Assembly (NCBI GenBank): GCA_020186115.1
Contig: WSYJ01000158.1
Span: forward strand, 186,001-250,000
Length of the DNA: 64,000 bases
Reading direction: 5' to 3'
Origin: Histomonas meleagridis
Taxonomy: Eukaryota; Parabasalia; Tritrichomonadida; Dientamoebidae
Under the pieces are notes generated by a model. The model did no database searches. It was given only the letters and a program-made list of their open reading frames with translations, and had not been told where the DNA came from. The stretch's first letter is position 1, and the number at the start of each line of letters is the position of its first letter. The translations under genes and the position numbers were made by a program. This document shows, piece by piece, positions 9,407 to 18,027 of the stretch.

Positions 9407-10924
9407 ATGTATCTTCAAAATTCTCCATTTATGGACGATAGTGTTGTTGATTCTACGATAGACATAGTTGAGCTCAACGTCGGTGTGATTCCAAAAAAGA
9501 AAAAAGTATCAAAATTACCAATAATTTCTGTTTTTATTTTTTGTATTATATATATATCCCCTATTCTCACAGATTATCCTACTGAGCACACAAGTTTAGC
9601 AATAATTTGTGCTGTGTGCTTTTTGTGGATTACTGAAGCTATTCCTCCTTTTGCAACTTCATATCTAATTCCAATATTAGCAGTTTGGTTTAGAATTGGA
9701 ATTAACAAAGAGACACATGAAAGAATGTCAGCAGGCGAACTTGCTCAATATTTTGCATTCAGATTTACAGATCCAATAATTTTATTATTTCTAGGAAGTC
9801 TTATTCTAACAACAGCTCTTCAAAAACTGAATATAACATCCAGAATTTCTCACTCAATCTTGAGGTATGTTCCCCCAAGGCCATCAATAATTTTACTTGT
9901 TTTAATGCTTTTTAATATGATTGTTGGATCTTTTCTTTCAAACGTTACATCAACGACTTTAACACTATCTCTTGCAATGCCTATTATTAAGACACTAAAT
10001 CCAACAGATCCTTTTGCCAAAGCAATTTTATTTGGTATCGCTTGGAGTGGCAATTGTGGTGGAATGCCAACAACAATTGCATCTCCTCAAAATGTTATTG
10101 CAGTTCGTGTTGTTAATGATTCTGGTTCACATATTTCATTTTTGCAATGGTGTTTTTTTGCTTTTCCAACATCTACTACTCTTTGTCTAATCCAATGGCT
10201 TTATCTAGTAAAAGTATTTTCCGTTGGAAGTCATGATAGAATAAAAGTACAAAGTACAAATGAAGAAGAAAAATGGACATTTCAACATACTCAAGCATCC
10301 ATTGTAACAATAATTACCATTATCCTTTGGGCTTTTTCAGATACCTTTGGAGATTTCTTTGGCCATATTGGGATCATTTCTTTAATTCCAATTGTTTGGT
10401 TTTTTGGGAACGGCACGTTGACCGTTAACGATTTCAATTCGTTGAAGTGGTCAACGCTGTCACTTTTGGGCGGCGGTTTGGCTCTTGGTGAAGCGATGAA
10501 ATTGTCAGGTTTACTTGATATCATTGCTGATTACGCAAAAGATTCTCTCAATGGAATAACAGTATGGACTTTACTTATTATTTTGTTATTTGTTGAGTCA
10601 TTACTTGCATCCCTTCTAAGTTCAACAACAGCTGCATCAATCATGTTTCCACTTATAATGGCTGTAAGTGGAACAACTGGTAAGTCACCTTTGGTTGTGT
10701 TGTTATCAGCTTTAATGATAAGTTGCTCTCAACTGTTTCATATCTCTTCATTTCCAAATGCGCTTGTTTCTGGAGTATGTCCAGAAACAAACACTGAAAA
10801 AAGTGGAAATACTCCATTTCTTCGCGGATTTGATTATATTATTTATGGATGGCCTACGGTACTCATTGGAATACTCGTAATATCAACAATCGGCTATGCT
10901 CTTGTATCTAATTTAAATTTGTAA
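9407..10924 (+). CDS. SLC13/DASS-family anion transporter
   Basis: The 505-aa multi-pass membrane protein has about 11-12 hydrophobic segments. Family hallmarks of divalent-anion:Na+ symporters are clear: 'WITEAIPPFATSYLIP' (about residues 75-90), the first SNT-like helical hairpin 'FLSNVTSTTLTLSLAMP' (about 171-187), 'GNCGGMPTTIASPQN', and the second hairpin 'LLSSTTAASIMFPLI' in the C-terminal half. Family members import dicarboxylates, citrate, sulfate or phosphate at the plasma membrane; the substrate cannot be chosen from sequence here. It lacks an SPX domain. The N-terminus is short, cytosolic and Lys-rich. Its length is normal. The kinase gene starts 52 bp downstream on the same strand. 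Confidence 0.88.
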   Translation: MYLQNSPFMDDSVVDSTIDIVELNVGVIPKKKKVSKLPIISVFIFCIIYISPILTDYPTEHTSLAIICAVCFLWITEAIPPFATSYLIPILAVWFRIGINKETHERMSAGELAQYFAFRFTDPIILLFLGSLILTTALQKLNITSRISHSILRYVPPRPSIILLVLMLFNMIVGSFLSNVTSTTLTLSLAMPIIKTLNPTDPFAKAILFGIAWSGNCGGMPTTIASPQNVIAVRVVNDSGSHISFLQWCFFAFPTSTTLCLIQWLYLVKVFSVGSHDRIKVQSTNEEEKWTFQHTQASIVTIITIILWAFSDTFGDFFGHIGIISLIPIVWFFGNGTLTVNDFNSLKWSTLSLLGGGLALGEAMKLSGLLDIIADYAKDSLNGITVWTLLIILLFVESLLASLLSSTTAASIMFPLIMAVSGTTGKSPLVVLLSALMISCSQLFHISSFPNALVSGVCPETNTEKSGNTPFLRGFDYIIYGWPTVLIGILVISTIGYALVSNLNL

Positions 10925-10964
10925 ATGTTATTTAACTTTTTGAATTGTTATTTGGTCCAATGTA

Positions 10965-10970
10965 AACGTT
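10965..10970. promoter_or_regulatory. AACGTT motif at start of the kinase gene
   Basis: The hexamer AACGTT, within AAACGTTT, lies 6 bp before the kinase ATG. It resembles the M3 promoter element (core ACGTT) described in Trichomonas vaginalis. Similar sites lie at 12087-12092, 27164-27169, 33519-33524 and 53812-53817 before other genes here. Function is inferred only. Confidence 0.3.
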
Positions 10971-10976
10971 TACTAA

Positions 10977-11831
10977 ATGAATGGATTAATTGGAGGAAAG
11001 TATCAAAAAATTCGACCAATAAATGATGGGCAATATGGGATTGTATGGCTTTGTAAAAATCCTAAAACATCAGAAGAATATGCTGTGAAAGAAATTCAAA
11101 TGAATGATACTGTTATGAAAGAAGTCAATGCATTAAGATCTCTAGATCATCCTCATATAATCAAACTAATTGAAGCATTTGCTGTCTTTCCATATAATTA
11201 TATTGTTTTAGAATATGGAGGTGATGATCTATATGATATTCTTGAGGAACAAAAAAGAAAACCACTTCCAGCACCCCTTGTTAAAAGCTATATGAAACAG
11301 ATACTTGAAGCTGTCGATTATATTCATTCGAAAGGAATTATTCATCGCGATTTAAAAACCTCCAATATTCTTGTAAACAGCAAAAATGAAATCAAAATCA
11401 TTGACTTCGGTGTTTCCAGGCCAATTGAAGGTGAGAAAAATTCACCTGTTTGTTGTACATATCAATACACTCCGATTGATATTTTATTTGGAAGTAGTGA
11501 ATATAGTGAAAAATTTGATATATGGAGTGTAGGGTGTATCTTTGGGGAGCTTTTGACAGGCGATATTTTATTCAATGGCCAATCTCAACTTGATGTGATA
11601 TCAAAAGCCCTTAAAATATTAGGAACACCAAAAGAAGATGATTGGCCAGAAATGAACCAAATAGAATACTTCAAAAACTTTGTTCCACCACAATATGATT
11701 CAACATTAAGAAATGTAATTCCAAATCAACCTGAAGAGGTCTATGATTTATTACAAAAAATGTTAAACCCAAGCGACTCAAGAAGGATTTCTGCTCATGA
11801 TGCATTGTTGCATCCTTACTTTAATGAATAA
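10977..11831 (+). CDS. CDK-like (CMGC) protein kinase
   Basis: A 284-aa single-domain kinase. The Gly-rich loop DGQYGIVW (about residues 17-24), VAIK-type Lys38, helix-C Glu49, HRDLKTSN (catalytic Asp125, Asn130), DFG (143-145) and DxWSxG (Asp181) are all present. The length and insert after the catalytic loop ('LDVISKALKILGTPKEDDWP') are typical of CDKs. Two oddities are visible. The PSTAIRE-type helix is shortened to 'NDTVMKEVNAL', so cyclin binding may be altered. The APE motif is replaced by 'YTPIDIL' (165-170), which loses the Glu that normally ties to the subdomain XI Arg. No T-loop Thr in the usual context is seen. Likely an active but divergent CDK-like kinase; partner unknown. Confidence 0.88.
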   Translation: MNGLIGGKYQKIRPINDGQYGIVWLCKNPKTSEEYAVKEIQMNDTVMKEVNALRSLDHPHIIKLIEAFAVFPYNYIVLEYGGDDLYDILEEQKRKPLPAPLVKSYMKQILEAVDYIHSKGIIHRDLKTSNILVNSKNEIKIIDFGVSRPIEGEKNSPVCCTYQYTPIDILFGSSEYSEKFDIWSVGCIFGELLTGDILFNGQSQLDVISKALKILGTPKEDDWPEMNQIEYFKNFVPPQYDSTLRNVIPNQPEEVYDLLQKMLNPSDSRRISAHDALLHPYFNE

Positions 11832-12135
11832 ATTTAATAAATAAATATAATTCTGTTTCTATCTTTATAGATTTGAAGAACAAATAAAAAATAGTTTTAT
11901 ATTAACAAAAAGCTCCTGTAGAAACTTAAGTTTAATATTAAATCATATTTTTACTTATTTTAAATTTGAAAAAGACGAGTTATTCTTTGATACATACCAC
12001 ACAATTTCAAATATTGCTGATAAATTATAATTTGGCCAAAACATTGTTAATGATATTTATCATTATGTAAAGTTAACAATAAACTTAACGTTCAAAAAAC
12101 TGCATTATTATATAGTTTACACAAAAGAAGAAATT
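11832..12135. other. Intergenic, promoter region
   Basis: Spacer upstream of the next gene. It carries AACGTT at 12087-12092. The reading frame of the next gene is open into this region but contains no ATG. Confidence 0.4.
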
Positions 12136-13479
12136 TTGTTATATCATTATCCAGATTTCCAATCTTGGCGAAATTTTAACAGAGAAATCCTCCCTCTTCT
12201 TTCCACTGAGAAGACGAAGGAAAAAAGAAAAATAGAAGCAGCTAATAACAGAACATTTTCGGAGCTCACAAAATTCAGAAATAAATTACTCCAAGAAATC
12301 AAAAGCGAAGAAGCTGAAGTCAGCAACGTGACGAAAGTTATGCGTTTGCACTTTGCAAGAAAACCAAATTTCATATTCGATTCGCAAAGTGATAACTTCA
12401 AATTGCGCAAAGTTTTCTACTTAAGACACAAGTACTACAAAAATAGTATAAAGTTTCTACAGACAAAGATCAAAACGCGTCAAAATAAGTTATCTCAGGT
12501 CCACAAAATCATTTGTCTCTTCCACCCAAAGATAATACCCAACGGTACCATCATCAGACTCAACAAAGATTTTGATCAAATCGTCGAATCAGAAGATTCA
12601 ATAAAACTTTTCAAACATACAAAACAAATTGAAAATTTGCACAACATCCTAATCAACAGTGAAAGGCTCATTCCGCGTCCTCTTTGGTTCATTGATCTCA
12701 ATAAGTTTTATACCAAATTAATTTCAGAAGCGCTGAAAAAGTACGACGCTGAAATCGGATACTTCCCAAATATACCTGAAGAAGTTTCATTTTCACGTTA
12801 TCTCTTTTGTCATCCGAATTCGGAAATCGGAAAACAAATCGATAGGTTCATCAACGATCAGAAACCGTTTGACAGTTTTCCTGAAAAAGTTCTATCGTTT
12901 TGCCGAAGTTTATCTATGAAAAGTTTTCAGAAGGATGAAACGATACTTGTCATAACGTTCTATCGGGCTCTTGTTAACCGTATTTATGAATTATATCCAG
13001 AGCGACTGCACTTTTCCGATCAATCATTCAGTACGGAGCCACGGCTAAGTTCTTTCAATCAATTAATGAAAAGTTTACCTGGATATGATTCAAATATTCA
13101 AATACGGAATCTATTTCTGACGTATTTAATTAATAATAAATATATTAAGGAATGTCTCAATTACGCAAATTTAAGTTATTATTACGTATGTCCAATTGAC
13201 TCTATTTACACAATGAATTCATTATTCCAAAATATATCGAAAGGCGTAAACAGTTTGAAAATTACTAATAGAGAGCCAACAGATGTAGAGCTGAATGAAA
13301 TGTTATCACTTGAAGAAAATGTTGAAAGCTTCGAATGCATTTTCTTGTCTTCAGACATACCGAATGTTTCCGATTACTTTAAGTATTTGATTAAATTTGC
13401 ACCAGCACAAATGAATGTAAACTTAATGAATTGTTTGAATATGGTCAAAGATACTTTGAGTTTCTTTGATGGTAATTAA
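12136..13479 (+). CDS. Unrecognised helical/coiled-coil protein (about 447 aa)
   Basis: Protein coding is clear from length and balanced composition, but I do not recognise the family. Residues about 25-70 and 90-125 are basic, helical and likely coiled coil; the C-terminal two-thirds look like a helical globular domain with conserved-looking aromatics. A faint resemblance to VPS9-type GEF helices ('ETILVITFYRALVNRIYELYP') is not enough for a call. The start is a problem: the first codon of the open frame at 12136 is TTG, and the first in-frame ATG is at 12340 (residue 69), although the sequence before it already looks like protein. Either a short upstream exon is missing or the start was lost. 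AACGTT lies at 12087. Confidence 0.65.
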   Translation: MLYHYPDFQSWRNFNREILPLLSTEKTKEKRKIEAANNRTFSELTKFRNKLLQEIKSEEAEVSNVTKVMRLHFARKPNFIFDSQSDNFKLRKVFYLRHKYYKNSIKFLQTKIKTRQNKLSQVHKIICLFHPKIIPNGTIIRLNKDFDQIVESEDSIKLFKHTKQIENLHNILINSERLIPRPLWFIDLNKFYTKLISEALKKYDAEIGYFPNIPEEVSFSRYLFCHPNSEIGKQIDRFINDQKPFDSFPEKVLSFCRSLSMKSFQKDETILVITFYRALVNRIYELYPERLHFSDQSFSTEPRLSSFNQLMKSLPGYDSNIQIRNLFLTYLINNKYIKECLNYANLSYYYVCPIDSIYTMNSLFQNISKGVNSLKITNREPTDVELNEMLSLEENVESFECIFLSSDIPNVSDYFKYLIKFAPAQMNVNLMNCLNMVKDTLSFFDGN

Positions 13480-13512
13480 TGTAATAAATAATTTTAATGG
13501 AAAATGTTCTTC

Positions 13513-14886
13513 TTATTGTAAAAGACTTTCGAAACTTTGAAGTGCGTTTTCAGTGATTTTAATGAATGTTAAAGGATATGAATCATTTGAAGTTATTTCT
13601 TGTAATAATATTCCAATTTCTCTTTCATTTAATAACTGTAATATAATTTCAAAGTTTTCTGCTCCATTACTGATAATGATTTCGAATAATATTTGTAATG
13701 TATCAATTGCATTAATAACAAATTCATTGTTGGAACAGTTTAAACATGTGTAAAATGTATCGGCAATGATTTCATTGTATTGTAATATGATATTTATGAT
13801 ATCAAATGGAAAATGTTTAATAATGTAAAACAGAAATCGTCCGAATTCTTCTTTGGATTCGAAAGAATAAGAATTGAATGAATTAAATAATGTTTGAGTA
13901 GTTAATGAATTTAAGAAATCAATTTGTACGTCATTACAATTGTTAATTATGTTTAAAGAGATATCAATTATAAGTTTAACATATTCATTATTATTCGTAT
14001 TAATGTCATCGATATTATAAAATCCAAAATTATATAATTTATATGAGAAAAATTCATTGTTATATGTTAAGTTATATAATATTGATAATGAATCAATGAC
14101 AATATCATTGTTATTATGATGAATATTATGTATAAGTTTTTGTATTATTTCATCATCAATATAATTATGTAATATTTCATTGTCATCAATTAAAGTAATG
14201 GATAAAATTCCATTAATGGAATAATATATTATGTCTTCTTCATTAAATTCTTTAAAAGATTTAATAATAATTCCAATGATTGGTTTAATAGGTGATTGCT
14301 TAAATGTGTTTAAAAGCGTAATGCGCTTTAAGATTACACTTAAAAAATCTAAAACAGATGTAATGTTATTGATGTAATCGTTTTGAAGATTTGTAAAAAT
14401 ACATTGAACTAATTCTTGCGTAAGATATAATTTGGATAAGAATTCACTATTGACAAAGATGTTGGAATAAATTCGACATGTAATTGGAAAAAGTTTATGT
14501 TCAAGTGATAAATATGAATATAATATGTTCTTGAGAAATGACATAAAACGTGGTGTGACTAATGTAACAATGGCCTTTTCATGTTCAATGGACGTGGCAA
14601 TTGTAAAAAATGTTAAAGGAAAAAGTAGATTTTCAAAATTTGGAGATTCTGCAATATTTAGAATTTGTTGGAAAATAACTTTATTTTTTAATAGCGTGCC
14701 TTCTTCCCATAACCTGTTAGATATATAAGCTATAGCTTCACAAATTATTTTTTCATTTTCCGAAAAAAGCATTTCAATTGCTTTATCAAAATTGTTTTGA
14801 TTACTGTCATCACTCCTAGCATATGAAGGAAGCCACATCAGGATTTTACTTTTCCTTTTTGCTTGTGCTTGCCTTTTGTACTGCAT
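13513..14886 (-). CDS. ARM-repeat protein, importin-alpha-like
   Basis: The 457-aa protein starts with a basic stretch (MQYKRQAQAKRKSKILMW) resembling a degenerate importin-beta-binding region. About nine predicted helical repeats follow (for example 'AIEMLFSENEKIICEAIAYISNRLWEEG' and 'IVIDSLSILYNLTYNNEF'), with the spacing of armadillo repeats. Asn-rich runs in the middle are typical of these AT-rich genes. Importin-alpha binds nuclear localisation signals; here the Trp/Asn ladder of a canonical NLS groove is not obvious, so it may be a divergent adaptor. It converges on the 12136 gene with only 33 bp between the stops. Confidence 0.65.
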   Translation of the reverse strand: MQYKRQAQAKRKSKILMWLPSYARSDDSNQNNFDKAIEMLFSENEKIICEAIAYISNRLWEEGTLLKNKVIFQQILNIAESPNFENLLFPLTFFTIATSIEHEKAIVTLVTPRFMSFLKNILYSYLSLEHKLFPITCRIYSNIFVNSEFLSKLYLTQELVQCIFTNLQNDYINNITSVLDFLSVILKRITLLNTFKQSPIKPIIGIIIKSFKEFNEEDIIYYSINGILSITLIDDNEILHNYIDDEIIQKLIHNIHHNNNDIVIDSLSILYNLTYNNEFFSYKLYNFGFYNIDDINTNNNEYVKLIIDISLNIINNCNDVQIDFLNSLTTQTLFNSFNSYSFESKEEFGRFLFYIIKHFPFDIINIILQYNEIIADTFYTCLNCSNNEFVINAIDTLQILFEIIISNGAENFEIILQLLNEREIGILLQEITSNDSYPLTFIKITENALQSFESLLQ

Positions 14887-14992
14887 TTAATTAGTGCATC
14901 AAACTTTGATGTGTCATCGGCTTTTAACGGTTTCATTTCACTTTGACATAATTAATTTCTAAGAAAAATTTTGACATAAAAAATGCGTGGTG

Positions 14993-15121
14993 TTATTATG
15001 TGGAGCTATGAATGATAAACGTTTTAAAACGTGTGATATCACAAGGATCGCCAACAATTACTTAAACAAACTGAAACAACATAATTAATTTTTTTAATAA
15101 TTTAAAAATATTATACTTAAA
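14993..15121. repeat. Direct repeat copy 1 (upstream of ARM gene)
   Basis: This stretch is repeated, with small changes, at 15164-15313. Shared blocks include ATTATGTGGA[G/T]CTATGAAT at the left, GTGATATCA and AATCGCCAA-like segments in the middle, and TTTTTTAATAATTTAAAAATATTATACTTAAA at the right, given here as a position cue only. It lies between two divergent-side neighbours and carries an AAACGTTT at 15017-15024. Confidence 0.6.
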
Positions 15122-15163
15122 GTAATATCCATAAAATTTAATACTTCAAGACATGAATACATA

Positions 15164-15313
15164 ATTATGTGGATCTATGAATTGACCATCGTTATGTAAA
15201 TATATGTGATATCAAAAACAAATTTATAGAATATGTTACAAGAATCGCCAATTACCTAAACAAAATGAAACAACATAATGAATTTTTTAATAATTTAAAA
15301 ATATTATACTTAA
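15164..15313. repeat. Direct repeat copy 2 (3' flank of BspA gene)
   Basis: The second copy of the repeat at 14993-15121, in the same orientation, about 20 bp longer through an AT-rich insertion. It ends about 50 bp before the 3' end of the BspA-like gene. Source unknown; it could be a duplicated intergenic block or a remnant of a small mobile element. Confidence 0.6.
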
Positions 15314-15366
15314 AAAAAAATGATTTCATTTAGAATAGACGATATTTTATTAAATATTTATCTCAA

Positions 15367-17250
15367 TTACATTTGTTCAATGAATTTCTCTTCTTTAAAA
15401 TCATCTGCAAAAGGATCCTCTTCAATGTTTGATATAGATATTCCTGTTGTGAATGTGTTTGCAGTTTGGTTATCACTTTGTTGTTCTGATATTTCATTTT
15501 CATCAATTTCTTCTTTTTTATTTTTAATTCGAATCAATAATATAATAAGTAATGAAATTATAATAATCACAACAACAATAACGCAAACGATTATTACGAT
15601 AATTTTTGTTTTGTTATCATTTGTCTGAATTTCATTTCTATAAATAAATGTAAAGAAATTCGAATAGTAATTGTAATATGTCGAATAAATAATAACTGTG
15701 TAATCATAATAAATAAATTCCGTTTCGATATAAATATATGACGAATTAATCGTAATTAACGAAATTGTTTTTGTTTGTATTTCATAATAAGTAAACGAAT
15801 GCGTAATTGATAATGTAAAAGTTAATAAATATGAAAAAGTTTTCGTTAAATCATTTTGAAGTGATTCAGTAAATGCAAATGACTTTGAAAATGTATTACT
15901 TTGGATAAACGTATGTGGTGCTGAATATGTATTTGATTTAGAAAATGTGTTTGAAACAGAATATGTATCGCTTCGACTGAATGCGTGTGATGCTGAAAAT
16001 GAAATCGTTGAAATTGGATTGCAATTTCCTTCTACACTTTGAACAACTTCTAAACTCCCAAATTTTTCATCTACATATGTTGGATATGTTATAACTGTTG
16101 CTGTAACATTATAAAATGCAGATTCTCCAATACTTGGTTCAGTTGCTCCATAATAATAAATGCATTGAAGATTGTAACAATTACCAAATGCTGAATTTCC
16201 AATTTCTTTAATTCCATATCCAAGTGTTAATATTATTAAATTAGAACATAATCCAAATACATAATCGCCAATTGCTGTGACTGAATTTGGAATTGTAATG
16301 TTTTTGATTGATGAACATAATGAAAATGCTGATCCACCAATTGTTGTGACATTTTCTCCAAAAATAATTATTTCTAAACTTAAGCATGACGAAAAAACAG
16401 AACCTGCAATATCTGATACTGATTTCCCAAAATCAACTGAAACAACTGATAACCATCCTGAAAATGAAATGCCTGGAATTGAATAAATTCCTTCACCAAT
16501 AATTATAAATTTTGTATCGTTTTTATATTGATTAATTACATTAAAATCATTTGAACTTATTATTGTTAGTGTTGAATTATCATAAAATAATTGAAAAGAA
16601 TTCATGAAAAACACAACAAAAATTAAAACATTTTTATCTTTTTTCTTTTCGTTCGTTTTCAATGCATATTTGGTCAAAAACAATTTCTGTGCGGTTACAG
16701 ATTTTTTCTGATAAAAATTGACATAAACTGCCGATATCATTGAAAAAACGGCGGTTAAACGAACAATAGCATTGAATTTAAATGGTCGGTCTGTTTTATC
16801 GTTTCGCATCAATGGAAAAAAAAGAAATTTACGCTGGATCAAAGATATATTCCCATGATATCGATTCAAAGTTTGTTTTGGTAGATTGTTCTCAATAAGA
16901 ATACTGATTGCAAAAGGTTTATTTTGTGTATTTGTAAAATATGAATCTGGGAATTTTATTTTGTCACAAAAGAATTGACGTATTATTGATGTACACATAC
17001 TGCCAGTCATGAAGTTTGAAAATAAACTGGTTTTAAAGAAATTAGAATTATTGTTAAATATATCAAAATTTTCATCCTTAATTGCAGTGTTTGGAACTTC
17101 TGCATTGTGTATGTGCGTTAGCCTTTCTTTGGTTTGGTTCGTTTTCATATTTGATATTTTTATAGTGGTAAAAAATGGAATTCCTGGTCTTGTATCGGTT
17201 ATATATTGCTTTATTATGTTCGAAATGAACAGCATTTGCAGGGTTTTCAT
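15367..17250 (-). CDS. BspA-like LRR_5 surface protein with DPF tail
   Basis: The 627-aa frame has an ATG at 17250. Residues 1 to about 200 resemble nothing I recognise. A signal-anchor-like segment follows (about 203-222, NVLIFVVFFMNSFQLFYDNS). Then come about six BspA-type leucine-rich repeats (about 225-385; 'VVSVDFGKSVSDIAGSVFSS', 'SIKNITIPNSVTAIGDYVFG'), a stalk with S-N-T-F/Y units, a long membrane segment (about 545-573) and a cytoplasmic tail with EEDPFADDF near its end. BspA-like proteins are abundant surface molecules of trichomonads thought to act in adhesion. The 200 residues before the signal-like segment are odd and differ completely from the paralogue, so translation may start internally near residue 200. 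Confidence 0.8.
   Translation of the reverse strand: MKTLQMLFISNIIKQYITDTRPGIPFFTTIKISNMKTNQTKERLTHIHNAEVPNTAIKDENFDIFNNNSNFFKTSLFSNFMTGSMCTSIIRQFFCDKIKFPDSYFTNTQNKPFAISILIENNLPKQTLNRYHGNISLIQRKFLFFPLMRNDKTDRPFKFNAIVRLTAVFSMISAVYVNFYQKKSVTAQKLFLTKYALKTNEKKKDKNVLIFVVFFMNSFQLFYDNSTLTIISSNDFNVINQYKNDTKFIIIGEGIYSIPGISFSGWLSVVSVDFGKSVSDIAGSVFSSCLSLEIIIFGENVTTIGGSAFSLCSSIKNITIPNSVTAIGDYVFGLCSNLIILTLGYGIKEIGNSAFGNCYNLQCIYYYGATEPSIGESAFYNVTATVITYPTYVDEKFGSLEVVQSVEGNCNPISTISFSASHAFSRSDTYSVSNTFSKSNTYSAPHTFIQSNTFSKSFAFTESLQNDLTKTFSYLLTFTLSITHSFTYYEIQTKTISLITINSSYIYIETEFIYYDYTVIIYSTYYNYYSNFFTFIYRNEIQTNDNKTKIIVIIVCVIVVVIIIISLLIILLIRIKNKKEEIDENEISEQQSDNQTANTFTTGISISNIEEDPFADDFKEEKFIEQM
15940..16663. repeat. 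724-bp block shared with 18520-19243
   Basis: Aligned with the block at 18520-19243 at a constant offset of 2580 bp without any indel; I count 12 mismatches, about 98% identity. All 12 lie between 16197 and 16614; the first roughly 257 bp are identical. The block encodes the signal-like segment, the LRRs and the start of the stalk. Sequence similarity stops abruptly at both ends. Confidence 0.9.
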
Positions 17251-18027
17251 CTTTCAAGATCTAATATAGTTGAAGACCTTAACTAAATACACATCGGCCA
17301 ATACAAAAGTTAAAAATCATACGGTTAACATGTAAAAAATTTGTTGTTGAATTGAAGTTTTTCAATTTAACCTAAATTTATTTGCTTCAATATTTAAATA
17401 CATCTACAAAAGATAATGAATTAAATGAGTTTAAAGACACTTTTAAATAATTTAATGAACGAATGTGATAGAGTTGAATCTGTTGATTAAAATGATGTAC
17501 CTTTGTTGTTGGTAAACGTTTTTTAAAGTATTCAATTTCATAATTTTTAAGAGATCTGTGTAATTTTGATATAAATTCTTTGAATTAAACATTTCCTTAA
17601 ATATAAATATATCTCAATGGATATCCAATATCAATGATGATTCTAAATAGTTTGATTTTATAAAGTAGATTTAATTAACTTTAATATATAATGTTACAAG
17701 ATTCCAATGTTTTAATTTAAATGATTTATTTCTGGTGTAATGATTTTCTACAGAAATGTAACTTAACAATTATCATTCAATAACTTAGAAAGGTAAGAAT
17801 TTATCATTATAAACTTTTTTGTTAGTTAAAATTTTTTTCTTCGATTTGTTCTTTCGAATGTTACATCGAAACGATGTTCATTGTATATTATCAATAATAT
17901 ATAATATTTTCATTGCTAATCATAACAAATTGAAAATCGATTAATATTTCTCATTGCGAATCATTTCATACTTTTTAAATATATAAAAATATATCAATTA
18001 AAAATATATTTTTATTTTACAATTCAA
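17251..18027. other. Intergenic, no gene seen
   Basis: AT-rich spacer between the tandem BspA-like genes, which are on the same strand. AACGTT-containing AAACGTTT lies at about 17513-17520. No convincing frame. Confidence 0.45.
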
